Shown piece after piece: positions 8,337 through 17,395 of a DNA stretch of 64,000 nt. This stretch comes from Mycolicibacterium neoaurum VKM Ac-1815D. GTDB taxonomy: Bacteria; Actinomycetota; Actinomycetes; Mycobacteriales; Mycobacteriaceae. A program made the translations under genes and the position numbers. The DNA lies in assembly GCF_000317305.3 (NCBI RefSeq), contig NC_023036.2:3720001-3784000 (forward strand), in the 5' to 3' direction. Every line of letters starts with the position of its first letter. Position 1 is the first letter of the stretch. Below the pieces are notes generated by a model, which was not told the DNA's origin, did no database searches, and was given only the letters and a program-made list of their open reading frames with translations.

Positions 8337-9416
8337 CTACGCGCCGACGATCGACAGCCATTCGCCGTAGAACAGCGCCACACCCAGACCGCAGGCGATC
8401 GCCGTCAACAGCCAGAACCGGATGATCACCGTCGTCTCGGCCCACCCGACCAGCTCGAAGTGATGATGGAACGGCGCCATCCGGAACACCCGCCGGCCCG
8501 TCGTGCGGAACGCCAGGATCTGCACCACCACCGAGGTCACCTCGGCCACGAAGAGCGCACCGAGCACCACGGCCAGGATCTCGGTGCGGCTGGTCACCGA
8601 CAGCCCGGCGATGATGCCGCCGAGCGCCAGCGAACCCGTATCACCCATGAAGATCTTCGCCGGCGCGGCGTTCCACCACAGGAAACCGATACAGGCCCCC
8701 GCCGTCGCCGCCGCCACCAGCGCGAGGTCCAGCGGATCACGGACGTTGTAGCACCCCAGGCTCGGGCTGGCCGCGCAGTCGTTGCGGTACTGCCAGAACG
8801 TGATCAACACGTAGGCGGCGCTGACCATGGCCATCGCCCCCGCGGCGAGCCCGTCCAGCCCGTCGGTCAGGTTCACCGCGTTCGACCAGGCACTGACCAG
8901 CACCACCACGAACACGACGAACACCATCGGTGCCAGCGTGACGGTGGCGATCTCACGTACATAGGACAGCTGCGCACTGCCCGGCGTCAGTCCCTCGGCA
9001 TTGCTGAACTGCAACACCAGCACCCCGAAGAGCACCGCCGCGGTCAACTGGCCGATGGTCTTGGCCCGCTTGTTCAGGCCCAGATTGCGGGACCGCCGGA
9101 TCTTGATCAGGTCGTCGATGAACCCGACGATGGCCAGCGCGGACGCCAGCCCCAACACCAGCAGACCCGACGCCGAGGGGCCCTCGCCACCGAACGGCAG
9201 GCCGAACAGGTGCGTGCCCAGATAGCCGGCCCAGATGCCGGCCATGATGGCCACCCCGCCCATCGACGGCGTGCCGCGCTTCTTCTGATGGCTGGCCGGG
9301 CCGTCCTCACGGATCTCCTGCCCGAACCCCTGCTTGGTGAACAGCCGGATCAGCACCGGCGTCAGCACGATCGACACCGCGAGCGCGATCGCGACCGCTA
9401 CCAGGATCTGCTTCAT
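8337..9416 (-). CDS. mraY: Phospho-N-acetylmuramoyl-pentapeptide transferase MraY
   Basis: MraY transfers phospho-MurNAc-pentapeptide to decaprenyl phosphate, making lipid I. The 359-aa polytopic protein has the metal-binding aspartates in VGFIDDLIKIRRSRNLGL, the second site AVNLTDGLDGLA, FMGDTGSLALGG and the nucleotide loop PFHHHFELVGWAE. About ten membrane segments are visible. It overlaps the murF stop by 4 nt upstream, but has no coupled gene downstream because murD is absent. Confidence 0.97.
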   Translation of the reverse strand: MKQILVAVAIALAVSIVLTPVLIRLFTKQGFGQEIREDGPASHQKKRGTPSMGGVAIMAGIWAGYLGTHLFGLPFGGEGPSASGLLVLGLASALAIVGFIDDLIKIRRSRNLGLNKRAKTIGQLTAAVLFGVLVLQFSNAEGLTPGSAQLSYVREIATVTLAPMVFVVFVVVLVSAWSNAVNLTDGLDGLAAGAMAMVSAAYVLITFWQYRNDCAASPSLGCYNVRDPLDLALVAAATAGACIGFLWWNAAPAKIFMGDTGSLALGGIIAGLSVTSRTEILAVVLGALFVAEVTSVVVQILAFRTTGRRVFRMAPFHHHFELVGWAETTVIIRFWLLTAIACGLGVALFYGEWLSIVGA

Positions 9417-10912
9417 GCCTGCTCGTTCCCCTGCTCGGCGAGACGATCGGCAAGCGTGCCGAGCCCGGCCGCGTTGGACGCCTTCACCAGCACCACGTCA
9501 CCGGGACTCAGTTCGGCCGCCAGCAACGCCAGCGCGGCGTCGGCGTCGGGCACCAGGACGGATTCACTGCCCCACGACCCTTCCATCACCGCCCCCTGAT
9601 GCATGGCGCTCATCGCTCTCCCGGTTCCCACGACTATCAATCGAGAGACATCTAAGCGCACGGCCAACCGGCCGATGCGATCGTGTTCGGCAATCGCGTC
9701 CTCGCCGAGCTCGGCCATCTCACCGAGCACCGCCCAGCTGCGTCGCCTCCCCCCCGGTCCGCCGGAGCGCGCCATCCAGGCCAGCGCCTTCAGCCCCGCC
9801 GCCATCGAATCCGGGTTGGCGTTGTAGGCATCGTTGACGACGGTGACCCCGTCGACACGGGTGCTGACATTCATCCGGCGCGCCGAGACCGGACCGGCGC
9901 CGGCCAGTGCCGTCGCCACCTGCTCCAGGCTCGCACCGCACTCCACCGCGACCGCCGCGGCGGCCAGCGCGTTGGACACCTGATGCTCCCCGTGCACCGC
10001 GAGGGCGACCTGCACCGCACCGCCCGCGGTGTGCAGGGTGAAACGCGGGCGGGCCAGTTCGTCGAGATGCTCGTCGGCCGACCAGATATCGGCCCCCGGT
10101 GCGCGCGATACCCGCACCACCCGCGCCGCGGTCTTGTCGGCCATCGCCGACACCGCCGAGTCGTCGGCATTGAGGATCACCACACCGGATGCGGGAACCG
10201 ATTGCGGCAGTTCGGATTTGGTGGCCGCGATCACCTCGCGTGAACCGAACTCACCGAGATGGGCCGTCCCGACATTGAGCACGACCCCGATCGACGGGGT
10301 CGCGATGGCCGCCAGTGCGGCGATGTTGCCCGGATGTCGCGCCGACATCTCCAGGATCAGGAAGTCGGTGTCGGTGGTGGCGCGCAGCACCGTCCATGGA
10401 TGGCCGAGCTCGTTGTTGAACGACCCGGGCGGGGCCACCACCTCACCCAGCGGTGCCAGCACCGCCGCCAGCAGATCCTTGGTCGAGGTCTTGCCCGACG
10501 AACCGGTGACGCCGATGATGCGCAGACCGGCCGCGCTCAGCTCGGTCGCGACGGCCGCGGCCAGCTTGGCCAGCGCGGCCAGCACCGCGGCACCCGAGCC
10601 CGCGGCATCGTCATGCTCCACCGCACCGGAACCGGCGTCGCCGGCCACCGCGGGCGGTACGACGATGGCAGGCACCCCGACCGGGCGGGCGGCCAGCACC
10701 GCCACCGCTCCGGCCGCGACGGCGCCCGCGGCGAAATCATGCCCGTCCGAACGTGCCCCCGGCAGCGCCAGGAACAACCCGCCCGGCGTGACGGCGCGCG
10801 AATCGAACTCGACGGTTCCGGTGATGCGGGTGTTCGCGGCGTCCGCGGCGCTGATATCGGTCAGTTCGCCGCCGACGATGTCGGCCACCTGAGCCACGGT
10901 CATCTCGATCAT
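9413..10912 (-). CDS. murF: UDP-MurNAc-tripeptide--D-Ala-D-Ala ligase MurF
   Basis: MurF adds the D-Ala-D-Ala dipeptide, completing the UDP-MurNAc-pentapeptide. The 499-aa product has the Mur ligase N-domain, the ATP loop VTGSSGKTSTKDLLA (MurF-type), the metal motif ILEMSARHPGNIA and the C-domain entry VVNDAYNANPDSM, diagnostic of MurF rather than MurD. It overlaps murE and mraY by 4 nt each. Confidence 0.96.
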   Translation of the reverse strand: MIEMTVAQVADIVGGELTDISAADAANTRITGTVEFDSRAVTPGGLFLALPGARSDGHDFAAGAVAAGAVAVLAARPVGVPAIVVPPAVAGDAGSGAVEHDDAAGSGAAVLAALAKLAAAVATELSAAGLRIIGVTGSSGKTSTKDLLAAVLAPLGEVVAPPGSFNNELGHPWTVLRATTDTDFLILEMSARHPGNIAALAAIATPSIGVVLNVGTAHLGEFGSREVIAATKSELPQSVPASGVVILNADDSAVSAMADKTAARVVRVSRAPGADIWSADEHLDELARPRFTLHTAGGAVQVALAVHGEHQVSNALAAAAVAVECGASLEQVATALAGAGPVSARRMNVSTRVDGVTVVNDAYNANPDSMAAGLKALAWMARSGGPGGRRRSWAVLGEMAELGEDAIAEHDRIGRLAVRLDVSRLIVVGTGRAMSAMHQGAVMEGSWGSESVLVPDADAALALLAAELSPGDVVLVKASNAAGLGTLADRLAEQGNEQA

Positions 10913-12423
10913 CGGTTCTGCCTCAATGCATTCAGCGCGGCGGTCAGTTCGACCCGGTCATCGAAGGGGCGGGTGGACCCGTCGGCGGTCTGCCCGGACT
11001 CGTGGCCCTTGCCCGCGATGAGCACCACGTCACCGGCACGTGCCCAGCCGACCGCGTGATCGATGGCCGCGCGGCGATCACCGATCTCGACCACCTCGGC
11101 GGCTGATCCCCCGGTGCCGGCCCGGATCGTCGCCCGGATCAGCTTCGGGTCCTCGTTGCGCGGATTGTCGTCGGTGATGACGACCAGGTCCGCCAGCTCG
11201 GCCGCGATCCGACCCATCGGTTCGCGCTTGCCCGCATCGCGGTTGCCGCCGGCGCCGAACACCACCGCCAGCCTGCCGTCGGGGTGCTGCTCGCGCAGGG
11301 TCGCCAGCACCGCCTGCAATGCGCCCGGTTTGTGCGCGTAGTCCACCAGTGCCAGGAAGTCCTGCCCGGCGTCGATCGACTCCAGCCGCCCCGGCACCGC
11401 GGCCGAACCGAGCCCCGGCGCGGCCTGCTCAGGCGACACGCCCACGGCGTCGAGCAGCGCGATGGCCAGCAGCGCGTTGGCGATGTTGTACCGGCCCGGC
11501 AGGCCGATCCGAAGTCGGTGCGCCACCCCGGCCGGGTCGACGGCGACGAATTCCTGGCTGCCACGGGCGAGGATGGACACCGACTCGATGCGCCAATCGG
11601 CGTCGACGCCGGTGGTCGCGACCCGAACCGCTCCGGCGGCACGCGACGCGATCTCGCGTCCGGCCTCGTCGTCGACGCACACCACGGCCCGATCGGCGCG
11701 GTTGGGCGAATCGGGTTCGAACAGGCGCGCCTTGGCGTTCAGATAGTCGGCCATGGTGGGGTGGAAATCGAGGTGATCGCGCGACAGATTGGTGAAACCG
11801 CCGGCGGCGAACGATGTGCCGTCCACCCGGCCCAGTGTCAGCGCGTGGCTGGACACCTCCATCACGACGGTGTCGACACCGCGTTCCACCATCACCGCGA
11901 GCAGTGCCTGCAGATCCGGCGCCTCGGGAGTGGTCAGCGAGCTGGGCTCGTCGCGACCGTCGATGCGGATGCCGACGGTGCCGATCAGGCCGGCGACGCG
12001 ACCGGCCGCCCGCAGTCCCGCCTCGACGAGGTAGGTGGTGGTCGTCTTGCCCGATGTGCCCGTGACGCCGATGACACGCAATGCCGCCGACGGGTTTCCG
12101 TAGACCTCGGCGGCCAGCCCGCCCAGCACGGCGCGCGGGTCGTCGTGGACGAGCACCGGCACCTGGCCGGTGGCGAACTCGGCGACACCGGCCGGGTCGG
12201 TGAGCACCGCGACCGCGCCGGCGGCGACGGCATCGGCGGCGAATCGGGCACCGTGCGCGCGTTGTCCCGGCAGGGCGGCAAACAGGTCACCTCGGCGCAC
12301 ATCCTGACTGCGCAGCGTCACCCCGGTGACCCGGACGTCCGGATCGGACACCGCGGGAGCACCGATGCGCTGCGCCAACACACCCAGGTGGGCACCGGCG
12401 GGATCGGAGGGACGCAGTGTCAT
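10909..12423 (-). CDS. murE: UDP-MurNAc-L-Ala-D-Glu--mDAP ligase MurE
   Basis: MurE adds meso-diaminopimelate to the stem peptide. The 504-aa product carries the ATP loop VTGTSGKTTTTYLVEAGL, the C-domain motif ALVDYAHKPGALQ and the mDAP-recognising DDNPRNEDP. The substrate UDP-MurNAc-L-Ala-D-Glu is the product of MurD, whose gene is not in the cluster, so MurD activity must come from elsewhere in the genome. murE follows ftsI after a short 31-nt gap and overlaps murF by 4 nt. Confidence 0.96.
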   Translation of the reverse strand: MTLRPSDPAGAHLGVLAQRIGAPAVSDPDVRVTGVTLRSQDVRRGDLFAALPGQRAHGARFAADAVAAGAVAVLTDPAGVAEFATGQVPVLVHDDPRAVLGGLAAEVYGNPSAALRVIGVTGTSGKTTTTYLVEAGLRAAGRVAGLIGTVGIRIDGRDEPSSLTTPEAPDLQALLAVMVERGVDTVVMEVSSHALTLGRVDGTSFAAGGFTNLSRDHLDFHPTMADYLNAKARLFEPDSPNRADRAVVCVDDEAGREIASRAAGAVRVATTGVDADWRIESVSILARGSQEFVAVDPAGVAHRLRIGLPGRYNIANALLAIALLDAVGVSPEQAAPGLGSAAVPGRLESIDAGQDFLALVDYAHKPGALQAVLATLREQHPDGRLAVVFGAGGNRDAGKREPMGRIAAELADLVVITDDNPRNEDPKLIRATIRAGTGGSAAEVVEIGDRRAAIDHAVGWARAGDVVLIAGKGHESGQTADGSTRPFDDRVELTAALNALRQNR

Positions 12424-12454
12424 GGCCTTGCCACAGTACCGGGGTGGGTCGGGA

Positions 12455-14344
12455 TCACTCCGCCTGCAGCGTCAGCGGCGGTCCCGGGTCGGCGGACAGC
12501 GGCACGTTCTCGCGTTGCAGCAACCACGAGGCGATGTGGTGGAACAGCGGCGCCATCGTGGTGCCCGGCAGGCCGTCGGCGGTGCGGGCGGGGTTGTCGG
12601 CCATGATGCCGACGACATAGCGCGGATCGTCCGCCGGCGCCATCCCAGCGAAGGTGATCCAGTAGTGGTCGTCGTAGTAGCAGCCACAGTTCGGGTTGAT
12701 CTGCTGGGCCGTGCCGGTCTTGCCCGCGATCTGATAGCCCTCGACCGCCGCCTGCCAGCCGGTCCCCTGCTGCACACCGCGCGGGTCGCGCTGGATGGTG
12801 GCGCGCAGCATATTGCGCACGGTGGCAGCGGTTTCCGGCGACACCACCCGGACGCCCTGCGCCGCGGGTTCGACGTTCTCCTTGCCGTCGGCCTCGATGA
12901 TCGCCTTGATGATGCGGGGCGGAATCCGGACACCGTCGTTGGCGATGGCCTGGTACATCCCGGTCATCTGCAGCAGCGTCATCGAAAGGCCCTGTCCGAT
13001 GGGCAGGTTGGCAAAGGAGCTGCCCGACCACTGGTCCATCGGCGGCACCAGGCCCGCGCTCTCACCGGGTAATTCGATCCCGGTGCGCTCACCGAGACCG
13101 AACTTCGCCAGCATCTCGGCGAATTTCTCCGGGCCGAAACGCTGGGCCAGCATCAGGGTGCCCACGTTGGAGGACTTTCCGAAAACGCCGGTGCTGGTGT
13201 ACCGGTCGACACCGTGGTTCCAGGCGTCCTTGACCGTGACCCCACCCATATCGATGGAACCGGGTACCGAGAGCACCTCGTCGGGGTTGGTCAGACCCAG
13301 CTCGATGGCGGTGGCGGCGGTCACGATCTTGTTCACCGAACCCGGCTCGAAGGGTGAGGACACCGCAGGGTTGCCCATCTGCCTGCTGCCCTGCCTGCCG
13401 ATGTCCTGCGAGGGGTCGAAGGTGTTGTCGTTCGACATCGCCAGCACCTCACCGGTTTTGGCGTCCAGCACGACCGCGGAGACGTTGGCGGCACCGGATT
13501 TGTCCTTGGCCTGCTGCACCTGCTGCTGCACGTAGAACTGGATGTCATCGTCCAGGGTCAGCTGCACGGTCTGGCCGTCGACGGCCTCGTGCCGGTTGCG
13601 CATGCTGCCGGGGATCATCACGCCATCGGACCCGCGGTCGTAGGTGACCGATCCGTCGGTGCCGGCGAGCTTGGCGTCCAGGGAATCCTCGAGACCGAGC
13701 AGTCCGTGGCCGTCCCAGTCGATACCGCCGACGATATTGGCCGCCAACGAGCCACCGGGGTACTGACGGATGTCCTGGCGTTCGGAACCGACCTCGGGGA
13801 ATTTCGTGGTGATCGCATCGGCGATCGCCGGGTCGACCGCCCTGGCCAGATAGGCGAAGGTGTCCTTGCTGCTGAGTTTGGCCAGCAAGGTCTTGGCATC
13901 GGGCTTGTTGTTGAGCCGGGTGGCGATGTCCTTGGCGATCTCCCGCAACCGTGCATCGGGATCGGGTGCGTAGTCGGGATTCTTGGCCCGCTCCTCCTCC
14001 AGCTGCTTGCGGATGCGCACCGGCTGGAAGGTCAGCGCCCTGGCTTCGATGGTGAACGCGAGCTTGTCGTTGTTGCGGTCGACGATGCTGCCGCGCACCG
14101 CTTGCTGGACGTCGGTCACCTTCAGCTGGCTGGCCGCTTCGGCCCGCAGCCCGGCGGCGTTGGAGATCTGCAGGTTGAACAGCTGTGCTGCGGCGACCAC
14201 CAACACCAGGAAGATGACCACGTTGCCGGCCCGGTGCCGGAAGACGAACGAGGAGCTGCGCAACCCGGCCGCCGGGGCCTGTGCGGGGCGCCGGATCCGG
14301 CGGTCGGTTGCCGAATGCTCCTGACCGCGTTGGCCGCGGGTCAT
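12455..14344 (-). CDS. ftsI: Septal transpeptidase FtsI (PBP3 / PbpB)
   Basis: FtsI is the class B penicillin-binding protein that cross-links septal peptidoglycan with FtsW. The 629-aa protein has a basic cytosolic N-terminus, one membrane anchor at about 41-58, a dimerisation/pedestal domain (about 65-260) and a transpeptidase domain. Active-site motifs are S336-V-N-K339, S391-S-N393 and K542-T-G544. The sequence NPNCGCYYDD after KTG has a Cys pair typical of mycobacterial PbpB. The start overlaps the ftsL-like gene by 4 nt. Confidence 0.96.
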   Translation of the reverse strand: MTRGQRGQEHSATDRRIRRPAQAPAAGLRSSSFVFRHRAGNVVIFLVLVVAAAQLFNLQISNAAGLRAEAASQLKVTDVQQAVRGSIVDRNNDKLAFTIEARALTFQPVRIRKQLEEERAKNPDYAPDPDARLREIAKDIATRLNNKPDAKTLLAKLSSKDTFAYLARAVDPAIADAITTKFPEVGSERQDIRQYPGGSLAANIVGGIDWDGHGLLGLEDSLDAKLAGTDGSVTYDRGSDGVMIPGSMRNRHEAVDGQTVQLTLDDDIQFYVQQQVQQAKDKSGAANVSAVVLDAKTGEVLAMSNDNTFDPSQDIGRQGSRQMGNPAVSSPFEPGSVNKIVTAATAIELGLTNPDEVLSVPGSIDMGGVTVKDAWNHGVDRYTSTGVFGKSSNVGTLMLAQRFGPEKFAEMLAKFGLGERTGIELPGESAGLVPPMDQWSGSSFANLPIGQGLSMTLLQMTGMYQAIANDGVRIPPRIIKAIIEADGKENVEPAAQGVRVVSPETAATVRNMLRATIQRDPRGVQQGTGWQAAVEGYQIAGKTGTAQQINPNCGCYYDDHYWITFAGMAPADDPRYVVGIMADNPARTADGLPGTTMAPLFHHIASWLLQRENVPLSADPGPPLTLQAE

Positions 14345-15465
14345 GCCGGCACACCCGGGGCGGGAATCTCGACCGGGACTTCGGCGGGCACCTCGGGGGC
14401 GGGACCTGCGGCCGGGGGCGCGGGAAGGTGCTCAGGGTTGGCTGCCGGGCCGGGCTGGGCGGGCAGCTCGGGGGTTCCCAGATGCGGCAGCCCCTCGGCA
14501 GGCACCGGTGCGGGCACGCCCGGGAGCGGGACGACCAGCGGCGCGGCGGCAGGCGGGACCTGGTCTGCCGGTGCGGCGACCGGCGGTAGCTGCGCCGGGT
14601 CGACGGGTGCGGCGGGCAGTGGCGCGGTCGACGGTGCCGGTCCGGCCTGCGGGGCTGCCGGTGCGGTCAGTGGCGCGGCCGGTGCGGCGGTGGCCCGCGG
14701 TGGAACGCGGACCACGACCTCGCGCGGGTCGACGACCCGCGGGGCGGGCGGTCCCCCGGCGGCGGGACGAGCCGGCGCGGGCGCGGCAGGTCGCTCATCG
14801 GGTAGCGGTGTGTTCAGCGGTGGCGGGGGTGCGCCCTCGGCCGGCTTCGGGGTGCCGACCACGACCCAGGCTCCGGTCGCGTCCTGCACCAGGTGCGCGG
14901 TATCCCGCGACGGGATCATGCCCAGACCGCGGGCGGCCTCGGCCAGCGCGGGCGGCGCCTGCGCCTCCAGCACATCACGCTCCAGTGCCTCTTTCTGTTG
15001 CAGCAGAGCCTGGTTGAGCTGACGGGCATGGCCCAGCTGATATGAGCGGCTGGCGGCATCGGTGGACAGCCACAGAGTGACACCCAACCCGACACCGAGT
15101 GCGGCGATGACCAGCACCACGAACGGCACCCTGGCGGCCAGCGTCCGCGGATTGAAGTCGATGGTCGCCAGCCGATTCAGCAGGCGTTCCCGAAGCGGTG
15201 GACGAACGATCTTGGGGGCCTTGGCCTTCCGCGCCTTGGCGCGCGCCTTGGCCTGGCTGGCGTTCTTGGGCCGTGCCGGTGTGTCGACCGGCCTGCGCAC
15301 CGGCGAGGTCTGCGGCGCCGAACGGGACGGACGTTGTTCGGGCGCGCTGCGGCGTTTGCGGGCGGGCGCCTCGGACTGCCGGCGTGCCGTCGGCCTGCCC
15401 TTCGGCGGAGTTTTGCGCCGGCGCTCGTCGGTGCTGCGCTCCGGTGTGGACCGCTTTCCCTTCAT
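14341..15465 (-). CDS. FtsL-like bitopic divisome protein with Pro/Ala-rich tail
   Basis: By position (between rsmH and ftsI) and architecture this is the actinobacterial FtsL-like protein, homologous to Rv2164c. The 374-aa product has a long basic cytosolic part (1-105), one membrane segment (about 112-133, VPFVVLVIAALGVGLGVTLWL) and a short coiled coil (about 139-170, LGHARQLNQALLQQKEALERD). The FtsL-like turn EAARGLGMIPSRD precedes a Pro/Ala/Val-rich tail from about 205 to the end. The tail is much longer than in E. coli FtsL and may cross the periplasm. Overlaps with both neighbours are 4 nt. Assignment rests on context and topology. Confidence 0.8.
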   Translation of the reverse strand: MKGKRSTPERSTDERRRKTPPKGRPTARRQSEAPARKRRSAPEQRPSRSAPQTSPVRRPVDTPARPKNASQAKARAKARKAKAPKIVRPPLRERLLNRLATIDFNPRTLAARVPFVVLVIAALGVGLGVTLWLSTDAASRSYQLGHARQLNQALLQQKEALERDVLEAQAPPALAEAARGLGMIPSRDTAHLVQDATGAWVVVGTPKPAEGAPPPPLNTPLPDERPAAPAPARPAAGGPPAPRVVDPREVVVRVPPRATAAPAAPLTAPAAPQAGPAPSTAPLPAAPVDPAQLPPVAAPADQVPPAAAPLVVPLPGVPAPVPAEGLPHLGTPELPAQPGPAANPEHLPAPPAAGPAPEVPAEVPVEIPAPGVPA

Positions 15466-16490
15466 GAGTCTTCCTTTCCGGCGATCTTCTCCAACGCCCG
15501 CAACCGCACCGGGGCACTGCGCGGGTTACGTTCGATCTCCTCGGCGTCGGCCTGCTCGGCACCGCGGGTCAGTGCTACGAATTCGGCTTCGTAGCCGGGT
15601 AATTCGACGGGTAGGCCGGGCGGGGTGCGCGACGCCGTGGCCGAGGCGAACAGACTCTTGACGATCTTGTCCTCCAGCGACTGATATGCCATCACCACGA
15701 TGCGGCCGCCGCCGGAGAGTGCGGCGAGGGCCGCGGGCAGCGCGTCGCGCAGTGAGTCGAGCTCACCGTTGACCGCGATGCGCAACGCCTGGAAGGTGCG
15801 CTTGGCCGGATGTCCGCCGGTGCGCCGGGTTGCCGCCGGGATGGCCTCGTAGAGCACCTCGACGAGTTCAGCAGTGCTGACGAACGGCGTGGTTGCCCGC
15901 CGACGGACCACCCTGGCGGCGATCCGGTTGGCGAATCGCTCGTCGCCGTACTCGCGCAGCACCCGCGTCAACGCCCGCTCGTCATAGGTGTTGAGGATCT
16001 CGGCGGCGGTGAGTGGCGCGTCGGGATCCATCCGCATGTCCAGCGGCGCGTCATGGGCGTAGGAGAAGCCGCGGTCGATGAGGTCGAGCTGCATCGAGGA
16101 CACCCCGAGGTCGAACAGGACGCCGTCGACGACGGGCTCCTGCCGGTCATCCCAGTAGCCGTCGTAGCGGGTGCGTTCGAACCGGACGCGGTCACCGAAC
16201 CGGGCCAGTCGGTCGCCGGCGATGCGCAATGCGTTCGGGTCACGGTCGAGGCCGACGACACGGAGTCCGGGCAGATCGGTCAGGAACCGCTCGGTGTGGC
16301 CACCGGCTCCGAGGGTGGCATCGACGAGGACGGCACCGGAGCCGTCGGCGTGGTGCCGGGTGAGCGCGGGGGTCAGGAGTTCCACGCACCGGTCGAGCAG
16401 AACGGGAACGTGGCCGTGCTCGCCGGACTTGGGCGCAGGACCGGACTGAGGTGAGTTCACAGAGTGTGGCGAATCGTCGGAATGAGGCAC
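15462..16490 (-). CDS. rsmH: 16S rRNA (cytosine(1402)-N(4))-methyltransferase RsmH
   Basis: RsmH (MraW) methylates C1402 of 16S rRNA in the P site. The SAM motif is DATLGAGGHTERFL and further family motifs are DGVLFDLGVSSMQLD and RRATTPFVSTAELVEV. The frame is open to 16637, which would overlap mraZ. I prefer the GTG at 16490 (342 aa), because AGGGGAG lies about 6 nt before it. The longer version would read through a 91-nt hairpin and give an unconserved 49-residue extension. It overlaps the ftsL-like start by 4 nt. Confidence 0.93.
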   Translation of the reverse strand: MPHSDDSPHSVNSPQSGPAPKSGEHGHVPVLLDRCVELLTPALTRHHADGSGAVLVDATLGAGGHTERFLTDLPGLRVVGLDRDPNALRIAGDRLARFGDRVRFERTRYDGYWDDRQEPVVDGVLFDLGVSSMQLDLIDRGFSYAHDAPLDMRMDPDAPLTAAEILNTYDERALTRVLREYGDERFANRIAARVVRRRATTPFVSTAELVEVLYEAIPAATRRTGGHPAKRTFQALRIAVNGELDSLRDALPAALAALSGGGRIVVMAYQSLEDKIVKSLFASATASRTPPGLPVELPGYEAEFVALTRGAEQADAEEIERNPRSAPVRLRALEKIAGKEDS

Positions 16491-16514
16491 AGAGACTCCC
16501 CTGTCGAGAAGGGG

Positions 16515-16605
16515 TGCCCCTGCAACGAGGTCCCTGTCCGAGGCGGACCTGGCGTCGGGGAAGTACGTCAGGGCCGGTTCGGACAGAGGCCTCGTTGCAC
16601 GGGCA
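16515..16605. repeat. Long imperfect inverted repeat (hairpin) between mraZ and rsmH
   Basis: The arms 16515-16541 and 16579-16605 are 27 nt each and match as reverse complements with only 3 mismatches. They share the cores TGCAACGAGG and CTGTCCGA, with a 37-nt loop. The hairpin begins 6 nt after the mraZ stop and ends 24 nt before the preferred rsmH start. It has no U-tract, so it is not a standard terminator. An attenuator, RNA-processing site or mobile repeat are all possible. Confidence 0.85.
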
Positions 16606-16611
16606 TGTTGG

Positions 16612-17043
16612 TCAGATGATGTCGCGAAGAGTGTCATCGCTGGCCGCGGAGAAGGTCTCTTCGTGTGTCTCCTGGTATTGCTGCCACGCTTGGGCGTCCC
16701 AGATCTCCAGGTGCCCCAGCGAACCGGTCACCACGCATTCCTTGGACAGGTTGGCGTAGCGGCGGTGTTCGGCCGACAAGGTGATCCGGCCCTGCGCGTC
16801 GGGATGCTGTTCGTCGGCACCGGCGGCCAGGTTGCGGACATAGGCCCGAGCTTGCGGGTCGCTGCGCGAGGCCTGCATCGCCTTCTCGGCCAGCTTCTCG
16901 AACTCGGCCCGCGGGTACACGGCCAGGCTGTGATCTTGACTCTTGGTGACCATCAACCCTCCTGCCAGTGCGTCGCGGAATTTGGCGGGCAGTGTCAGCC
17001 GCCCTTTGTCGTCGAGCTTGGGCGTGTAGGTGCCGAGAAACAT
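16612..17043 (-). CDS. mraZ: Transcriptional regulator MraZ
   Basis: MraZ is the dcw-cluster regulator. It is a ring-forming protein of two AbrB/SpoVT-like half domains that binds spaced TGGGN repeats upstream of its own gene. This 143-aa copy has both DxxxR motifs: LDDKGRLTLP near the N-terminus and DAQGRITLSAEHR in the second half. The ATG at 17043 follows GGGAGGTGGCGGG. A longer frame to 17145 exists but has no matching N-terminus. Its own operator-like array lies about 80 bp upstream. Confidence 0.96.
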   Translation of the reverse strand: MFLGTYTPKLDDKGRLTLPAKFRDALAGGLMVTKSQDHSLAVYPRAEFEKLAEKAMQASRSDPQARAYVRNLAAGADEQHPDAQGRITLSAEHRRYANLSKECVVTGSLGHLEIWDAQAWQQYQETHEETFSAASDDTLRDII

Positions 17044-17119
17044 CCCGCCACCTCCCACCACTCGGTTGGATTCCGAGTCGCTTCTGCCCGCTGTGCGGAG
17101 TTCCGGTTCCTCCGCTGTC

Positions 17120-17154
17120 CGCCACTTTACCCCACAATCCCCCACTTAGCTCCA
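17120..17154 (-). promoter_or_regulatory. MraZ operator: four TGGNG boxes at 10-bp period
   Basis: On the minus strand the region reads TGGAG (17150-17154), TGGGG (17140-17144), TGGGG (17130-17134), TGGCG (17120-17124). Each box is separated by exactly 5 nt, giving a 10-bp period on one DNA face. This is the architecture described for MraZ binding sites (TGGGN direct repeats with 5-nt spacers). The TAAAGT inside the array fits a mycobacterial -10, so MraZ binding would block initiation. This supports autoregulation of the cluster. Confidence 0.85.
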
Positions 17155-17395
17155 TTTGCTGCCACCGAGTTGCACCCACGCCCCACTACCCCGCCATTCG
17201 TGGCGCATCGGAACCCGCATGACGGACCGGGCACCCGGCGCGAAGAAGGGAAAACCGCAGCTAGAAGCCGATTGAGGGGTCACGGCAAGTCACGTGGGTG
17301 ACAGTGGGGAAGAAGTGGGGCGGGTGCCCTGCCGCACCCGACACGCCGAGGTGTTTGCGGGGCCGAACAGGGCCCTGCGGCCGGAAAACCACACG

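Noticed and set aside
8175..9599. 474-codon plus-strand frame over mraY and the murD gap
   Set aside because: Composition is typical of an antisense shadow (Arg/His/Gln repeats); it does not encode MurD motifs.
9413..12423. murF or murE as a relocated murD
   Set aside because: Each has its own diagnostic motif (NDAYNANP for MurF, DYAHKP and DDNPR for MurE), so neither replaces murD.
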